DNA of 17,603 nt from Actinomycetota bacterium (GTDB lineage Bacteria > Actinomycetota > Acidimicrobiia > Acidimicrobiales > Ilumatobacteraceae), in assembly GCA_005789925.1 (NCBI GenBank), contig SXWG01000053.1:1-17603 (forward strand), given 5' to 3'. The position numbers and the translations under genes were made by a program. A model generated the notes under the pieces. It had not been told where the DNA came from. It ran no database searches and saw only the letters and a program-made list of their open reading frames with translations. Of this stretch, positions 1 through 8,397 are shown piece by piece. Position 1 is the first letter of the stretch, and each line of letters begins with the position of its first letter.

Positions 1-315
1 GCATCCTGGCGGCGTGCGCACGACGACGAGTGTTCCACTAGCGACGACATCCGCCACCCACTCACCCATCACGCGACGCAGGTGATCGGTCGGTGCGAGC
101 CGAGCCGGTTCGAACTCTGGGATTGCGTAAATCGTCTCACCACCGCTGACCCGTACTTTGACAGCACCCAGCTCTTCAAGGTCGCGAGACACAGTCGCTT
201 GGGTCGCCTCTATCTTGTTGCGCTTCAGAAGCGCCTGAAGTTGGGGTTGGCTCGACACATGATGTTTCGCGATCAATTTGGCGATCAATTGTTGGCGTTG
301 GATCTTGCCACTCAT
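1..315 (-). CDS. argR: Arginine repressor ArgR, 3' end cut by the window edge
   Basis: ArgR is the arginine-responsive hexameric regulator of arginine biosynthesis genes. Only the first 105 codons are in the window; the gene runs off position 1. The N-terminal winged-helix domain covers about residues 1-70 and contains ATQATVSRDLEELGAVKVR (37-55), the ArgR recognition-helix signature. The visible end, LVVVRTPPGC, is the start of the C-terminal oligomerisation and arginine-binding domain. The ATG at 315-313 lies one base after the argF stop (TGA-c-ATG). A strong GGGAGGGAA ribosome-binding site at 329-321 lies inside the argF end, so translation is probably coupled. It is the last visible gene of the argCBDF-R operon; argG/argH may follow outside the window. 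Its likely targets are the palindromes at the argC start, which would make the operon autoregulated. Confidence 0.95.
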   Translation of the reverse strand, partial: MSGKIQRQQLIAKLIAKHHVSSQPQLQALLKRNKIEATQATVSRDLEELGAVKVRVSGGETIYAIPEFEPARLAPTDHLRRVMGEWVADVVASGTLVVVRTPPGC

Positions 316-316
316 G

Positions 317-1219
317 TCACTTCCCTCCCGATGTCACGAATGCAAACACCGCCCGGGCCGCGTGCATCCGATTGTGACCTTGTTCGATGACGAGACTGCG
401 AGATCCGTCAAAGACCTCAGTGCTCACCTCTTCGCCACGGTGTGCCGGCATGCAGTGCATGAATTTCGCCCCGTGCGATGCTCGCGACATGAGATCTTCC
501 GTCACGCCATAGGGAATGAACACTGATTTCCGTTCGTCAGCATCATCCTCTTGACCCATCGACACCCATGTGTCGGTATGGACGACATCAGCTCCTGCAA
601 CCGCAACCGTCGGGTCGACATCGTGACGAGCAGAGCCACCGAGTGCGCCGAGACGCGAAAGCTCGTTGCTCGATGGAGCAAACCCCTCTGGACATCCGAA
701 GACGATGGATCCGCCCAACATGCACACTGCCTCACCGAGCGAGCGTGCGACGTTGTTGTAGTCCCCCAACCACGCCACGCGAAGAGTCGACACAGGACCA
801 ACGTGTTGTTGCATCGTCAGCACGTCGGCACACGCCTGAAGCGGATGCGAGCGGTCACTCAACAAATTGACCACAGGGACGTCGGACACCGCAACAAGTC
901 GCTCGAGCGTGGAATGACTGAAGACTCGAACAGCAACGATGGCGTGGTAACCGGCGAGGATGCGACCGATGTCTTCGACACTCTCACGAGCGTCGAAACC
1001 GATCTCCTCACCTCGGGTGTAGACCGGATGACCACCGAGCTGCACCACTGCCATCTCTGAAGAGTGACGTGTCCGGTTGGACGGCTTTTCAAAGATGAGT
1101 GCGACGCCCTTGCCGTCCAGCGGTCGACCCAGGCTGGTCGCGTCGCGACTGGCATAGTTGATGATTGTGGTCAGCTCGGCAGACGACACGTCTGTGATGT
1201 CAAGAAAGTGACGGGTCAT
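317..1219 (-). CDS. argF: Ornithine carbamoyltransferase
   Basis: Cytosolic enzyme that makes citrulline from ornithine and carbamoyl phosphate. The protein is 300 residues, normal for the family. The carbamoyl-phosphate loop reads SNRTR (47-51) instead of the usual STRTR. HPLQ is at 125-128, the ornithine-binding DTWVSMG loop at 216-222 and the HCMPAHRG catalytic-Cys motif at 255-262. The SMG loop and HC(L/M)PA motif separate it from aspartate carbamoyltransferase. I chose the ATG at 1219-1217 because AAGGGAG lies 7 bases upstream. A GTG one codon earlier (1222) is also possible. The ATG shares one base with the argD stop (TGATG), so the two are probably translationally coupled. The Thr-to-Asn change in the loop may be normal for its lineage. 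Confidence 0.95.
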   Translation of the reverse strand: MTRHFLDITDVSSAELTTIINYASRDATSLGRPLDGKGVALIFEKPSNRTRHSSEMAVVQLGGHPVYTRGEEIGFDARESVEDIGRILAGYHAIVAVRVFSHSTLERLVAVSDVPVVNLLSDRSHPLQACADVLTMQQHVGPVSTLRVAWLGDYNNVARSLGEAVCMLGGSIVFGCPEGFAPSSNELSRLGALGGSARHDVDPTVAVAGADVVHTDTWVSMGQEDDADERKSVFIPYGVTEDLMSRASHGAKFMHCMPAHRGEEVSTEVFDGSRSLVIEQGHNRMHAARAVFAFVTSGGK

Positions 1220-2463
1220 CACACATCTCCCTTCGAGCCATCATCGGCGACCTGTGCCATGACCCGCTTCAAGATCGCACACGCTTCGGCGACCTCAGAG
1301 CGCGAGACATTGAGCGGGGGTGCCATCCGGATGGTGTCTGCGCTCACTGCATTGACGACGAGACCGGCTTCCAACGAGGCCGTGTACACGCTCTTTGAAT
1401 CGAGACCCTTCGCGAGTACGACGCCGAGCAGAAGACCATTGCCCCTGATGTGATCCACATGTTCACAGTCTGCGAGCTCGGACCGGATCCAACGTTCTGC
1501 TTCGCGGGCGCGAGCAGGGGCATCAAGCGCCATCATCTCATTGATGACGGCGATGACCGCTGCAGTTGCGATGGCAGTTCCACTGTAGGTCGAACCATGG
1601 TCCCCCGGCGAGAAAACTTCCGCGACGTCGCGACGCGCCCACAGCGCTCCGACCGGCATTCCGTTACCAAGCGCCTTGGCGAACATCACGACGTCGGGAC
1701 TGACACCAGAGTGCTCGAAGCCAAACCACTTCCCAGTTCGTGCGAACCCAGTCTGAACTTCGTCGACCATGAGCAGCACACCACGTTCGCGACAGACCGC
1801 GGCAACCTGCTGAAGATAACCATCAGGAGCGGGAATGACCCCGCCTTCTCCCTGGATCGGTTCAAGCAGGACCGCGGCGACAGTCTGGTCGATTGCCGCG
1901 ACAACCGCGTCGACATCTCCGTAGGACACATGCCGGAAGCCCTCAGGCATCGGCTGAAACGGCTCATGTTTGGCAGGTTGGCCGGTCGCAGCGAGTGCGC
2001 CGAGCGTACGTCCGTGAAAACTTCCGAGCGCTGACACGACGACATGACGCCCACGCCCACCGAACTTCCGCGCCAATTTGATGGCAGCTTCATTGGCTTC
2101 AGCGCCTGAATTGCAGAAAAAGACCTGACCTTCACCGGCGCCGGCGACGCGCATCAGTCCGTTGATCAACATCGCCGCTTCGGTTGCCACAGGGTTCGAG
2201 AAGAAGTTGCTGACGTGCAGCAGCGTGTCTGCTTGACGAGAGATGGCCCGAGCAACGGCCTTGTTGGAGTGCCCGAGCGACGTCACCGCGATGCCGCAGA
2301 GAAAGTCGAGGTAGCGCTTACCGTTCACGTCCCACAGTTCAGTGCCCTCGCCTCGCACGAACATCACAGAAGGTGCGCCGAAAACCGGGATGAACGGACA
2401 CCAGTCCTGTCCCGCCAACAGTTCGCGCGCGACAGACGAAGAGAGGAATTCGTGCTGCGCCAT
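1219..2463 (-). CDS. argD: Acetylornithine aminotransferase
   Basis: Class III PLP-dependent aminotransferase that converts N-acetylglutamate semialdehyde to N-acetylornithine. It may also act as succinyldiaminopimelate aminotransferase in lysine synthesis. At 414 residues it has NSGAEANE (118-125), SFHGRT (148-153), DEVQTG (234-239) with the PLP-pyridine Asp, and the Schiff-base lysine K263 in FAKALGNGMP. The ATG at 2463 lies one base after the argB stop (TGA-g-ATG), with AAAGGTG upstream. A longer reading frame to 2511 would overlap argB by 47 bases and adds nonconserved residues, so I rejected it. The product is an N-acetylated ornithine, so the cell still needs a deacetylating step (ArgJ or ArgE), which is not in this window. 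Confidence 0.95.
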   Translation of the reverse strand: MAQHEFLSSSVARELLAGQDWCPFIPVFGAPSVMFVRGEGTELWDVNGKRYLDFLCGIAVTSLGHSNKAVARAISRQADTLLHVSNFFSNPVATEAAMLINGLMRVAGAGEGQVFFCNSGAEANEAAIKLARKFGGRGRHVVVSALGSFHGRTLGALAATGQPAKHEPFQPMPEGFRHVSYGDVDAVVAAIDQTVAAVLLEPIQGEGGVIPAPDGYLQQVAAVCRERGVLLMVDEVQTGFARTGKWFGFEHSGVSPDVVMFAKALGNGMPVGALWARRDVAEVFSPGDHGSTYSGTAIATAAVIAVINEMMALDAPARAREAERWIRSELADCEHVDHIRGNGLLLGVVLAKGLDSKSVYTASLEAGLVVNAVSADTIRMAPPLNVSRSEVAEACAILKRVMAQVADDGSKGDV

Positions 2464-2464
2464 C

Positions 2465-3379
2465 TCAGGCACCTTTGCCCATCGTCGTCTCGACATTCCC
2501 GCGTGCACCATCTGGAGTGATCATCGTGCCGACACCTTCGTCAGTGAACAGCTCGAGCAACAGCACATGAGGAATGCGCCCATCAAGAATGTGCGCGCGC
2601 TTGACTCCACCTTTCACAGCCTGCACGCAACTCTGCACTTTGGGAATCATTCCTCCCGCGATGGTGCCGTCTGCCGCCAACGCCGCCAAGTCGGAGACTT
2701 GAATCCGCTGGATGAGCGATGATGCATCATCGACTTTGGAGCGCAGACCTTCGATGTCAGTGAGATAGATGATCTTTTCGGCTCCCAAAGACTCCGCGAT
2801 TGCCCCGGCGACCGTGTCGGCGTTGATGTTCAATGCCTCACCCTTGGCATCAGCGCCGATCGTGGAAATGACCGGAACAAAACCCTCGTCAAGCAAGCCC
2901 TGAACGACGGCGGGATTGATGCGGTCGATGTCGCCGACCCTGCCGAGCTGCGGATCTCGTTGCACTGCGCGAATGAGGCCCGCATCGCCGCCGGCGACAC
3001 CGACTGCGATGTTTCCGAAGGTGTTGATGGCCGCGACGATCTGAGGGTTCACTTGACCACTCAAGACCATCTGCACGACCTTCATCGTCTCGTCGTCGGT
3101 CACCCGCAAACCACCGTGGAATTCGCTCTTCAAACCGAGTCGGTCGAGCAATGAATTGATCTGTGGTCCCCCACCGTGCACGACCACAGGTTTGATGCCA
3201 ACCGAGTGCATGAGCACGATGTCCTGGGCGAAAAGGCTCAGTGCGTCATCTTCCGAAGAACCAGCGAGTGCATTGCCTCCGTACTTCACGACGACTGTAC
3301 GCCCCGAGAACCGCCGGATGTACGGCAGCGCCTCGACGAGTATCTGCGCTGCATCCAATGATGATTGACGTGCGCTCAC
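2465..3379 (-). CDS. argB: N-acetylglutamate kinase
   Basis: Amino-acid kinase family enzyme that phosphorylates N-acetylglutamate, the second step of arginine synthesis. It has 304 residues, with KYGGNA (32-37) and VVHGGGPQI (67-75) forming the nucleotide and substrate loops. An N-terminal extension (about residues 8-28) resembles the mobile N-helix of arginine-inhibited hexameric NAGKs. Feedback inhibition by arginine is therefore likely, but inferred. The start is GTG at 3379-3377, overlapping the argC stop by four bases (GTGA). A G-rich stretch in the argC end may serve as the ribosome-binding site. In many actinobacteria argJ lies between argC and argB; here the two are fused by this overlap, leaving no room for it. 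Confidence 0.95.
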   Translation of the reverse strand: MSARQSSLDAAQILVEALPYIRRFSGRTVVVKYGGNALAGSSEDDALSLFAQDIVLMHSVGIKPVVVHGGGPQINSLLDRLGLKSEFHGGLRVTDDETMKVVQMVLSGQVNPQIVAAINTFGNIAVGVAGGDAGLIRAVQRDPQLGRVGDIDRINPAVVQGLLDEGFVPVISTIGADAKGEALNINADTVAGAIAESLGAEKIIYLTDIEGLRSKVDDASSLIQRIQVSDLAALAADGTIAGGMIPKVQSCVQAVKGGVKRAHILDGRIPHVLLLELFTDEGVGTMITPDGARGNVETTMGKGA

Positions 3380-4407
3380 GGGTACACCCCCACCCGAGAC
3401 AGACCGAGGGTTTCATCCCATGACATCGCAGCATTCAGCGCCTGCACTGCCCCGCCGGATGCACCCTTCGTGATGTTGTCGAGTGCGGCAAGGACCATGA
3501 CGTATCCGGTTCGCTCGTCGTACCGGGCCGTGATGTGCACCGCGTTGCTTCCGAGTACGGCCTTCGTACTGGGGCTCGACGGACGGACGACGACGAAAGG
3601 TTCACCCGCATAGCTGCGAGCCAACGCTGCCAACAACGACGCCGTGGACACGTCTGTCGATGGACGCGCATAACACGTCGCCAATATTCCCCGATTCATC
3701 GGTGCCAAGTGAGGCGTGAACAACACCTGTGCACCGGTCACCTGCTCGATCTCCGGCGTGTGTCGATGGTCGAGCAATCCGTACGCCGTGAAGTCCTCGT
3801 TGACCGTCGAGAAATGTGACGTGTGTTTCAGCGCACGACCGGCTCCGCTCACGCCCGATGCGGCGTCGACGATGACTCCCTGTGGCTCGATCAACCCACC
3901 GCGCACGAGAGGGGACAATGCAAGACTTGCTGCCGTCACGTAACACCCTGGTGTTGCGATGAGCGCCGCACCACGGAGCTCATCACGAAACAACTCGGGC
4001 AATCCGTACACGGCCTTGGCGAGAAGGTCCATCTGAACATGCTCGAATCCGTACCACGTTGGATACTTGCTCGCATCCTTCAGGCGAAATGCGGCCGACA
4101 GGTCGACGACATGTCCCACACGACCGACTAGAGCCGGAACCAACTCGAGTGATGCTTCGTGCGGCAGACCCAAGAACACGACGTCGAGACCATCGACTCG
4201 TGCCAGGTCGAACTCGTCGAACACCAAGTTCGGGTATTCGGCTGCCAACGATGGATACAGATTCGCCGCCAAGCTGCCGGCCTGGCTGTCGCCGGTCGCA
4301 TACACAACCTCCAGCCGGGGGTGCTGAGCGCACAGGCGCAGCAGTTCGGCTCCGGTGTAACCGGAGGCCCCGAGGATTCCCACTTTCAGCGTCGATACAC
4401 CACTCAC
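3376..4407 (-). CDS. argC: N-acetyl-gamma-glutamyl-phosphate reductase
   Basis: NADPH-dependent reductase for the third step of arginine synthesis. The 343-residue protein starts with a Rossmann motif, VGILGASGYTGAE (9-21). The catalytic cysteine is C155 in TPGCYVT, and the catalytic histidine region HRHTPEIEQ is at 214-222. The start is GTG at 4407; there is no other start codon before the conserved KVGILG strand. There is no Shine-Dalgarno sequence. A TATGGT box (minus strand, 4422-4417) ends nine bases before the start, which suggests a leaderless mRNA. This is the first gene of the argCBDFR operon. Two palindromes matching ARG-box spacing cover its promoter, so repression by ArgR is likely. 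Confidence 0.95.
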   Translation of the reverse strand: MSGVSTLKVGILGASGYTGAELLRLCAQHPRLEVVYATGDSQAGSLAANLYPSLAAEYPNLVFDEFDLARVDGLDVVFLGLPHEASLELVPALVGRVGHVVDLSAAFRLKDASKYPTWYGFEHVQMDLLAKAVYGLPELFRDELRGAALIATPGCYVTAASLALSPLVRGGLIEPQGVIVDAASGVSGAGRALKHTSHFSTVNEDFTAYGLLDHRHTPEIEQVTGAQVLFTPHLAPMNRGILATCYARPSTDVSTASLLAALARSYAGEPFVVVRPSSPSTKAVLGSNAVHITARYDERTGYVMVLAALDNITKGASGGAVQALNAAMSWDETLGLSRVGVYP

Positions 4408-4408
4408 A

Positions 4409-4446
4409 GATGTATTACCATACAGCCTGATGCATAACTATGCAAG
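4409..4446. promoter_or_regulatory. Paired ARG-box-like operators over a divergent argC/yqgE promoter
   Basis: Two palindromes lie in tandem. TGTAT-TACC-ATACA is at 4411-4424 and TGCAT-AACT-ATGCA at 4431-4444. Both have the 5+4+5 geometry of the ArgR core site (E. coli type TGAAT-N4-ATTCA), and their centres are 20 bp apart, the spacing typical of paired ARG boxes. The first box covers TACCAT (plus, 4416-4421) and TATGGT (minus, 4422-4417), candidate -10 elements for yqgE and argC. The second box includes the yqgE ATG and its first codons. argR is encoded in the argC operon. Binding itself is inferred. Confidence 0.8.
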
Positions 4447-5002
4447 CACTCCAGGTCTCAGCGGCAAGTTGTTGGTGGCACGACCCGACCTCGACGATCC
4501 GACCTTTGTTCGAACCTGTGTCTATGTGCTCGCCCACAACGAGGAAGGAGCTCTCGGCGTGGTCGTCAATCGACCACTTCCCCCGTCGTCACCCCACGAC
4601 AGCCCATCCATCGAAGATGTAGCCATTTTGCACGACGTGTTGCGCAGATGGATCGACTCCTCGGTTCCACCTGCTGCGCTTTTCGAAGGTGGACCCGTCG
4701 AACCACACGGCGTGTTCGGCCTGATCGAAGATTCATCAGCGCCTCACGGCATCAGATCCATCGACATCGACGAAGAATCAAGCAACGGCACTGGCCGTTG
4801 GAGGTTCTTCCGCGGATACTCCGGCTGGGGTCCCGGTCAACTCGACGACGAGATACGACGCGAAGGATGGTTCGTCTTCGATGCGACGGCAGACGACGTG
4901 TACTCGCCTGATCCAAAACAGCTGTGGCGGTCAGTTCTCTCGCGACAAGGTGGCGAGATCGCCACACTCGCCCGATTTCCGGACGACCCGAGCCTCAATT
5001 GA
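4430..5002 (+). CDS. YqgE/AlgH family protein (DUF179)
   Basis: Member of the YqgE/AlgH family (190 residues, near the usual length). The family's biochemical function is not settled; AlgH in Pseudomonas was described as a regulator of alginate synthesis. Family hallmarks are LSGKLLVARPDLDDPTFVRT (10-29), HNEEGALGVVVNRP (36-49), the FEGGPV segment (85-90) and GYSGWGPGQLDDEI (129-142) followed by GW. The ATG at 4430 is the only standard start before the conserved block. It lacks a Shine-Dalgarno sequence but has TACCAT eight bases upstream, so the mRNA is probably leaderless. The first five codons are part of an ARG-box-like palindrome. It is divergent from argC and converges on pheT with only three bases between the stop codons. 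Confidence 0.9.
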   Translation: MHNYASTPGLSGKLLVARPDLDDPTFVRTCVYVLAHNEEGALGVVVNRPLPPSSPHDSPSIEDVAILHDVLRRWIDSSVPPAALFEGGPVEPHGVFGLIEDSSAPHGIRSIDIDEESSNGTGRWRFFRGYSGWGPGQLDDEIRREGWFVFDATADDVYSPDPKQLWRSVLSRQGGEIATLARFPDDPSLN

Positions 5003-5005
5003 TCT

Positions 5006-7363
5006 CTAGCGAAGACCCGCGCCGGACTTCTGTGCAGCAGTAATGCACTTGTCTCTGAGGTCGCTGATCTCCGAATCTGTGAGCGTGCCACCCTGCTTTT
5101 GAAATCGCAGTCGAAAGGCCAAGCTCCGACTGCCATCGTCGACACCGACGCCGCGATACACGTCGAAGAGTTCGACGTACACGAGGTTCGCACCAGCTGC
5201 TTGACGAAGCGCTCGCTGGAGCGTCGCCGCCGGAACGTCATCTGACATGGTGAACGCCAGGTCGATGTCGCTCGAGGGGAACCGATTGATGTCACGCGCT
5301 TGGACTGGCTTCGGAGTCTCGCGCAGCAGGGTCGACAAGTCGACTTCGAGACACGCGACGCGACCTTCGATTCCGAGTGCGGCGAGCACGACTGGGGAAA
5401 TTTCACCGACTGCGCCGATTCGCTGCTTCCCTCGCGCAATGGTTGCTGACCGAGTTGGATGAAATCCATCGGGAATGCGCGACTGGTCAAGTTGCGCTCC
5501 GACTGCGAGACATTCGCACAGGGCGTTCCACTGGTGAAGTGCAGTATCGAGATCAGCATCTGCCACCACGATGCACAGTTGTTCATGCTCGTTCGGGAGT
5601 GATTGGGCGGCTGTGTCGTCACTTGGTGGATAGACGTGTCCGATCTCCCACAAGGCGATGCGTGGTGCACGGTGTGAGCGGTTGTACGCCACGGCGCTCA
5701 ACAGACCATGTCGAAGAGACGTGCGAAGAATGGACTCTTCTGCAACCAATGGGTTTGCCAGGCGAAGCACAGCATTCTCACTCAGACCGACCTTTGTCAG
5801 GTCGCCCGGAGCGAGGAACGGCGAGGGCATCGCTTCGTCGAGCCCCAATGCGACCATCAGACGGCGCACTGCGCGGCGACGTTGCTGAACCAACGAGAGT
5901 CGACCGTTGACTGTCGACGAGGGAACGGACTTACCGAGAGCGTCATATCCGTAATGTCGGGCGATCTCTTCGATGATGTCGATCTCTTCGACACAGTCTG
6001 GTCGGAAAGTCGGCGTCACAACTTCCATGTCATCACCGACCGGAGCGACGGTGAAGCCGATCGGGTTCAGCAGACGTTCGACGTCATCGACGGTGAGGTC
6101 GACACCGAGCGTGCGAGTGATCTGTCGCCGACGCACGGTGATGCGCCGAGCAGACGGACACGCCGCATCGCGCGCGATTGTCATGCCGTCGTGTAGCACA
6201 AGGCCAGGACACGTCTCGGCAACAATCGAGGCGAATCGCTCTGCAGCAAGCACCACTCCTTCGGGGTCCACCCCCCGCTCGAACCGCGTCGATGCTTCGC
6301 TGCGCAGTCCATGACGATTGACGGTGAAGCGGATTTCGTCTGGCTCGAACCACGCCATCTCCAACGACACGGTGGTCGTCGACGCGGTCACTTCAGATTC
6401 AAGACCGCCCATGATTCCGGCAAGCCCGACAGGCGACCCATCAGCGGCATTCACGATGAGGAGGTCATCTGTGGAGAGCTGTCGATCTGTGCCGTCAAGC
6501 GTGCGCAACATCTCTCCCGCCTTTGCCCGACGCACATCAAATGAGGCAACGGACGCATGGTCATACGCGTGGTTCGGCTGATTGAGCTCGAGCATGACGA
6601 GGTTCGACGCATCGACAACGTTGTTGATGCTGCGCATACCGAGATGCGACAGACGCGACTGCACCCAATTGGGCGAGGCCTTGACTTCGACGCCCGACAA
6701 GACAGTGGCGGAGAACATCGGACATCGTGACGGGTCAGACAATGAGACGGGAATAGAACGAGCAGTGCCTCGTTCGACGGGAACGATGCGAGGACCGCGA
6801 TAGGTGACGTTGAAATGAGCAGCAAGGTCACGAGCAATGCCTGCATGACCCCAGCACTCTGGTCGATTGCGAGTGAGGTCGAGGTCGAAGACGACGTCGT
6901 GCTCAATTCCGAGAACCGTGAAGGGATCGACACCAAGCGGTGCGTCGGAAGGAAGAATCAACAATCCGCTGGCTTCGGCACTGATGCCCATTTCGACCGG
7001 CGAGCACAGCATGCCCTCTGAATCGATCCCAAGAATTCCGCGGCGGGCAATCTCTCGACCGTCTGGCATGGTCGTACCGAGGGTCGCCAATGGCACGACA
7101 TCGCCTGGGCCCATGTTCGTGGCCCCACACCACACGTGCATCTCGCGACCGTCGCCTGCGTCGACAAAACAGCGGGTGACCTTGTCGGCGTCAGGATGGC
7201 GTTCGGTGCGCACGATACGAGCCGTGACCACACCGGACACAGGCACTCCGACTTCCTCAATTGACTCGACCGCCATGCCGAGTGTGTTGAGAGCAGTCGC
7301 GACAACGTCGGCATCTGACGGCAGGTCGGCGAATTCACGCAGTATCGACAAGAGCACTTTCAC
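5006..7363 (-). CDS. pheT: Phenylalanine-tRNA ligase beta subunit
   Basis: Beta subunit of the alpha2-beta2 phenylalanyl-tRNA synthetase. The 785-residue protein has the full bacterial layout. An EMAP/OB-fold tRNA-binding domain lies at about 40-150 (RHPDADKV, CGATNM). The B3/B4 editing domain at about 205-400 holds GLRSEASTRFERGVDP (352-367). The B5 domain (about 400-470) and the catalytic-like core follow. A C-terminal ferredoxin-fold anticodon-binding domain (about 692-785) begins near DINRFPSSDIDLAF. The start is GTG at 7363, overlapping the pheS stop by four bases (GTGA), with GGAG about 10 bases upstream. It is the last gene of the infC operon. Its stop lies three bases from the convergent yqgE stop, with no room for a separate terminator. 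Confidence 0.97.
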   Translation of the reverse strand: MKVLLSILREFADLPSDADVVATALNTLGMAVESIEEVGVPVSGVVTARIVRTERHPDADKVTRCFVDAGDGREMHVWCGATNMGPGDVVPLATLGTTMPDGREIARRGILGIDSEGMLCSPVEMGISAEASGLLILPSDAPLGVDPFTVLGIEHDVVFDLDLTRNRPECWGHAGIARDLAAHFNVTYRGPRIVPVERGTARSIPVSLSDPSRCPMFSATVLSGVEVKASPNWVQSRLSHLGMRSINNVVDASNLVMLELNQPNHAYDHASVASFDVRRAKAGEMLRTLDGTDRQLSTDDLLIVNAADGSPVGLAGIMGGLESEVTASTTTVSLEMAWFEPDEIRFTVNRHGLRSEASTRFERGVDPEGVVLAAERFASIVAETCPGLVLHDGMTIARDAACPSARRITVRRRQITRTLGVDLTVDDVERLLNPIGFTVAPVGDDMEVVTPTFRPDCVEEIDIIEEIARHYGYDALGKSVPSSTVNGRLSLVQQRRRAVRRLMVALGLDEAMPSPFLAPGDLTKVGLSENAVLRLANPLVAEESILRTSLRHGLLSAVAYNRSHRAPRIALWEIGHVYPPSDDTAAQSLPNEHEQLCIVVADADLDTALHQWNALCECLAVGAQLDQSRIPDGFHPTRSATIARGKQRIGAVGEISPVVLAALGIEGRVACLEVDLSTLLRETPKPVQARDINRFPSSDIDLAFTMSDDVPAATLQRALRQAAGANLVYVELFDVYRGVGVDDGSRSLAFRLRFQKQGGTLTDSEISDLRDKCITAAQKSGAGLR

Positions 7364-8385
7364 GGGAACTGCTCCAGAAAGCGGACATCGTTGGAATACA
7401 TGTCCCGCAAGTCAGCGACTCCGTGGCGTTCCTTGGCCATTCGATCAATGCCGAAGCCGAATGCAAACCCGCTCCACTCATCGGGGTCGAGTCCTCCCGC
7501 CCTGATGACACGGGGATGCATCATTCCGCAACCACCGAGTTCGATCCACGAACCGTCAGGACGGCGAATGTCGAATTCGGCACTCGGTTCGGTGAACGGA
7601 AAGTACGACGGACGAAGACGTGACGTGAAGGCTGAACCGAAAAATGCCTTCGTGAATGCTTCGATCGTGCCGGCCAAGTCAGCGAAAGTGATGTTTCGAT
7701 CGATCACCATGCCTTCGATTTGATGAAAGACAGGCATATGCGTGGCATCGGGAGTGTCACGTCTGAACACGCGTCCCGGCATGATCGCGTAGATCGGAGG
7801 TGGCCATTCCTGCATGACCCGAATTTGCACGGGCGAGGTGTGCGTACGAAGCAAGACACTTCCTTGAGGATCTTGATCGACGAACAGCGTGTCCCACATG
7901 CTTCGTGCCGGATGAGACGGAGGCATGTTGAGGGCCTCGAAATTGTAGAAATCACTTTCGACTTCGGGTCCTTCAGCTATTTGAAAACCGAGGCCGATGA
8001 AGACGTCTTCCAGACGTTCAGTGGCTTGGGTGACCAAGTGCGTACGCCCAAGACGTGCTGCGACGTCGCTCTTCAGAGCGCGTTCGGTGACGTCGACACG
8101 GTCTGCCCCAATGACCCGCAACAACTCGGCGTTCGACAACACAGTGAGCCGCGCGTCAGCGGCCTCAGCAAGTCGCGACAGGGCTTCATTGATGGCCGCA
8201 CCCACCTTCTTGCGCTCCTCGACGTCAACCACGGAACCAAGCGAGGACTTCAAAGAGCCGAGAGAACCCTTCTTCCCGGTCACTTGCGAAACGAGTGAAC
8301 GCACACCCTCTGGGGTGTCGGCCGACTCAAGGGCAGCGAGAGCCTCGTTCAGTGCCGCTGAAATGTCGCTCGATTGCGTGCCCAT
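7360..8385 (-). CDS. pheS: Phenylalanine-tRNA ligase alpha subunit
   Basis: Catalytic alpha subunit of phenylalanyl-tRNA synthetase, a class II enzyme (341 residues, typical length). The N-terminal coiled-coil arm (about 1-90) contains the usual TGKKGSLGSLKSSLG turn. The catalytic core holds GPEVESDFYNFEALN (139-153), motif 2 in GRVFRRDTPDATHMPVFHQIEG (204-225) and motif 3 in FGFGIDRMA (309-317). The ATG at 8385 follows the stop of the upstream rRNA methyltransferase gene by 12 bases and overlaps pheT at its end, so alpha and beta subunits are made from one message. No T-box or leader-peptide attenuator is visible before it; expression probably depends on the infC promoter upstream. Confidence 0.97.
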   Translation of the reverse strand: MGTQSSDISAALNEALAALESADTPEGVRSLVSQVTGKKGSLGSLKSSLGSVVDVEERKKVGAAINEALSRLAEAADARLTVLSNAELLRVIGADRVDVTERALKSDVAARLGRTHLVTQATERLEDVFIGLGFQIAEGPEVESDFYNFEALNMPPSHPARSMWDTLFVDQDPQGSVLLRTHTSPVQIRVMQEWPPPIYAIMPGRVFRRDTPDATHMPVFHQIEGMVIDRNITFADLAGTIEAFTKAFFGSAFTSRLRPSYFPFTEPSAEFDIRRPDGSWIELGGCGMMHPRVIRAGGLDPDEWSGFAFGFGIDRMAKERHGVADLRDMYSNDVRFLEQFP

Positions 8386-8397
8386 GCGGAAGTGACG

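Noticed and set aside
551..1060. 169-codon plus-strand frame opposite argF
   Set aside because: Antisense shadow; His/Arg/Thr-rich composition with no domain.
1450..2034. 194-codon plus-strand frame opposite argD
   Set aside because: Antisense shadow of a well-supported aminotransferase gene; no motif.
5000..5008. Terminator between yqgE and pheT
   Set aside because: The stop codons are three bases apart and I saw no hairpin with a U-tract at either end; transcripts probably overlap.
4837..5670. 277-codon minus-strand frame
   Set aside because: It overlaps pheT in the same direction but another frame and crosses into yqgE; composition is Ser/Arg-rich and shows no motif.
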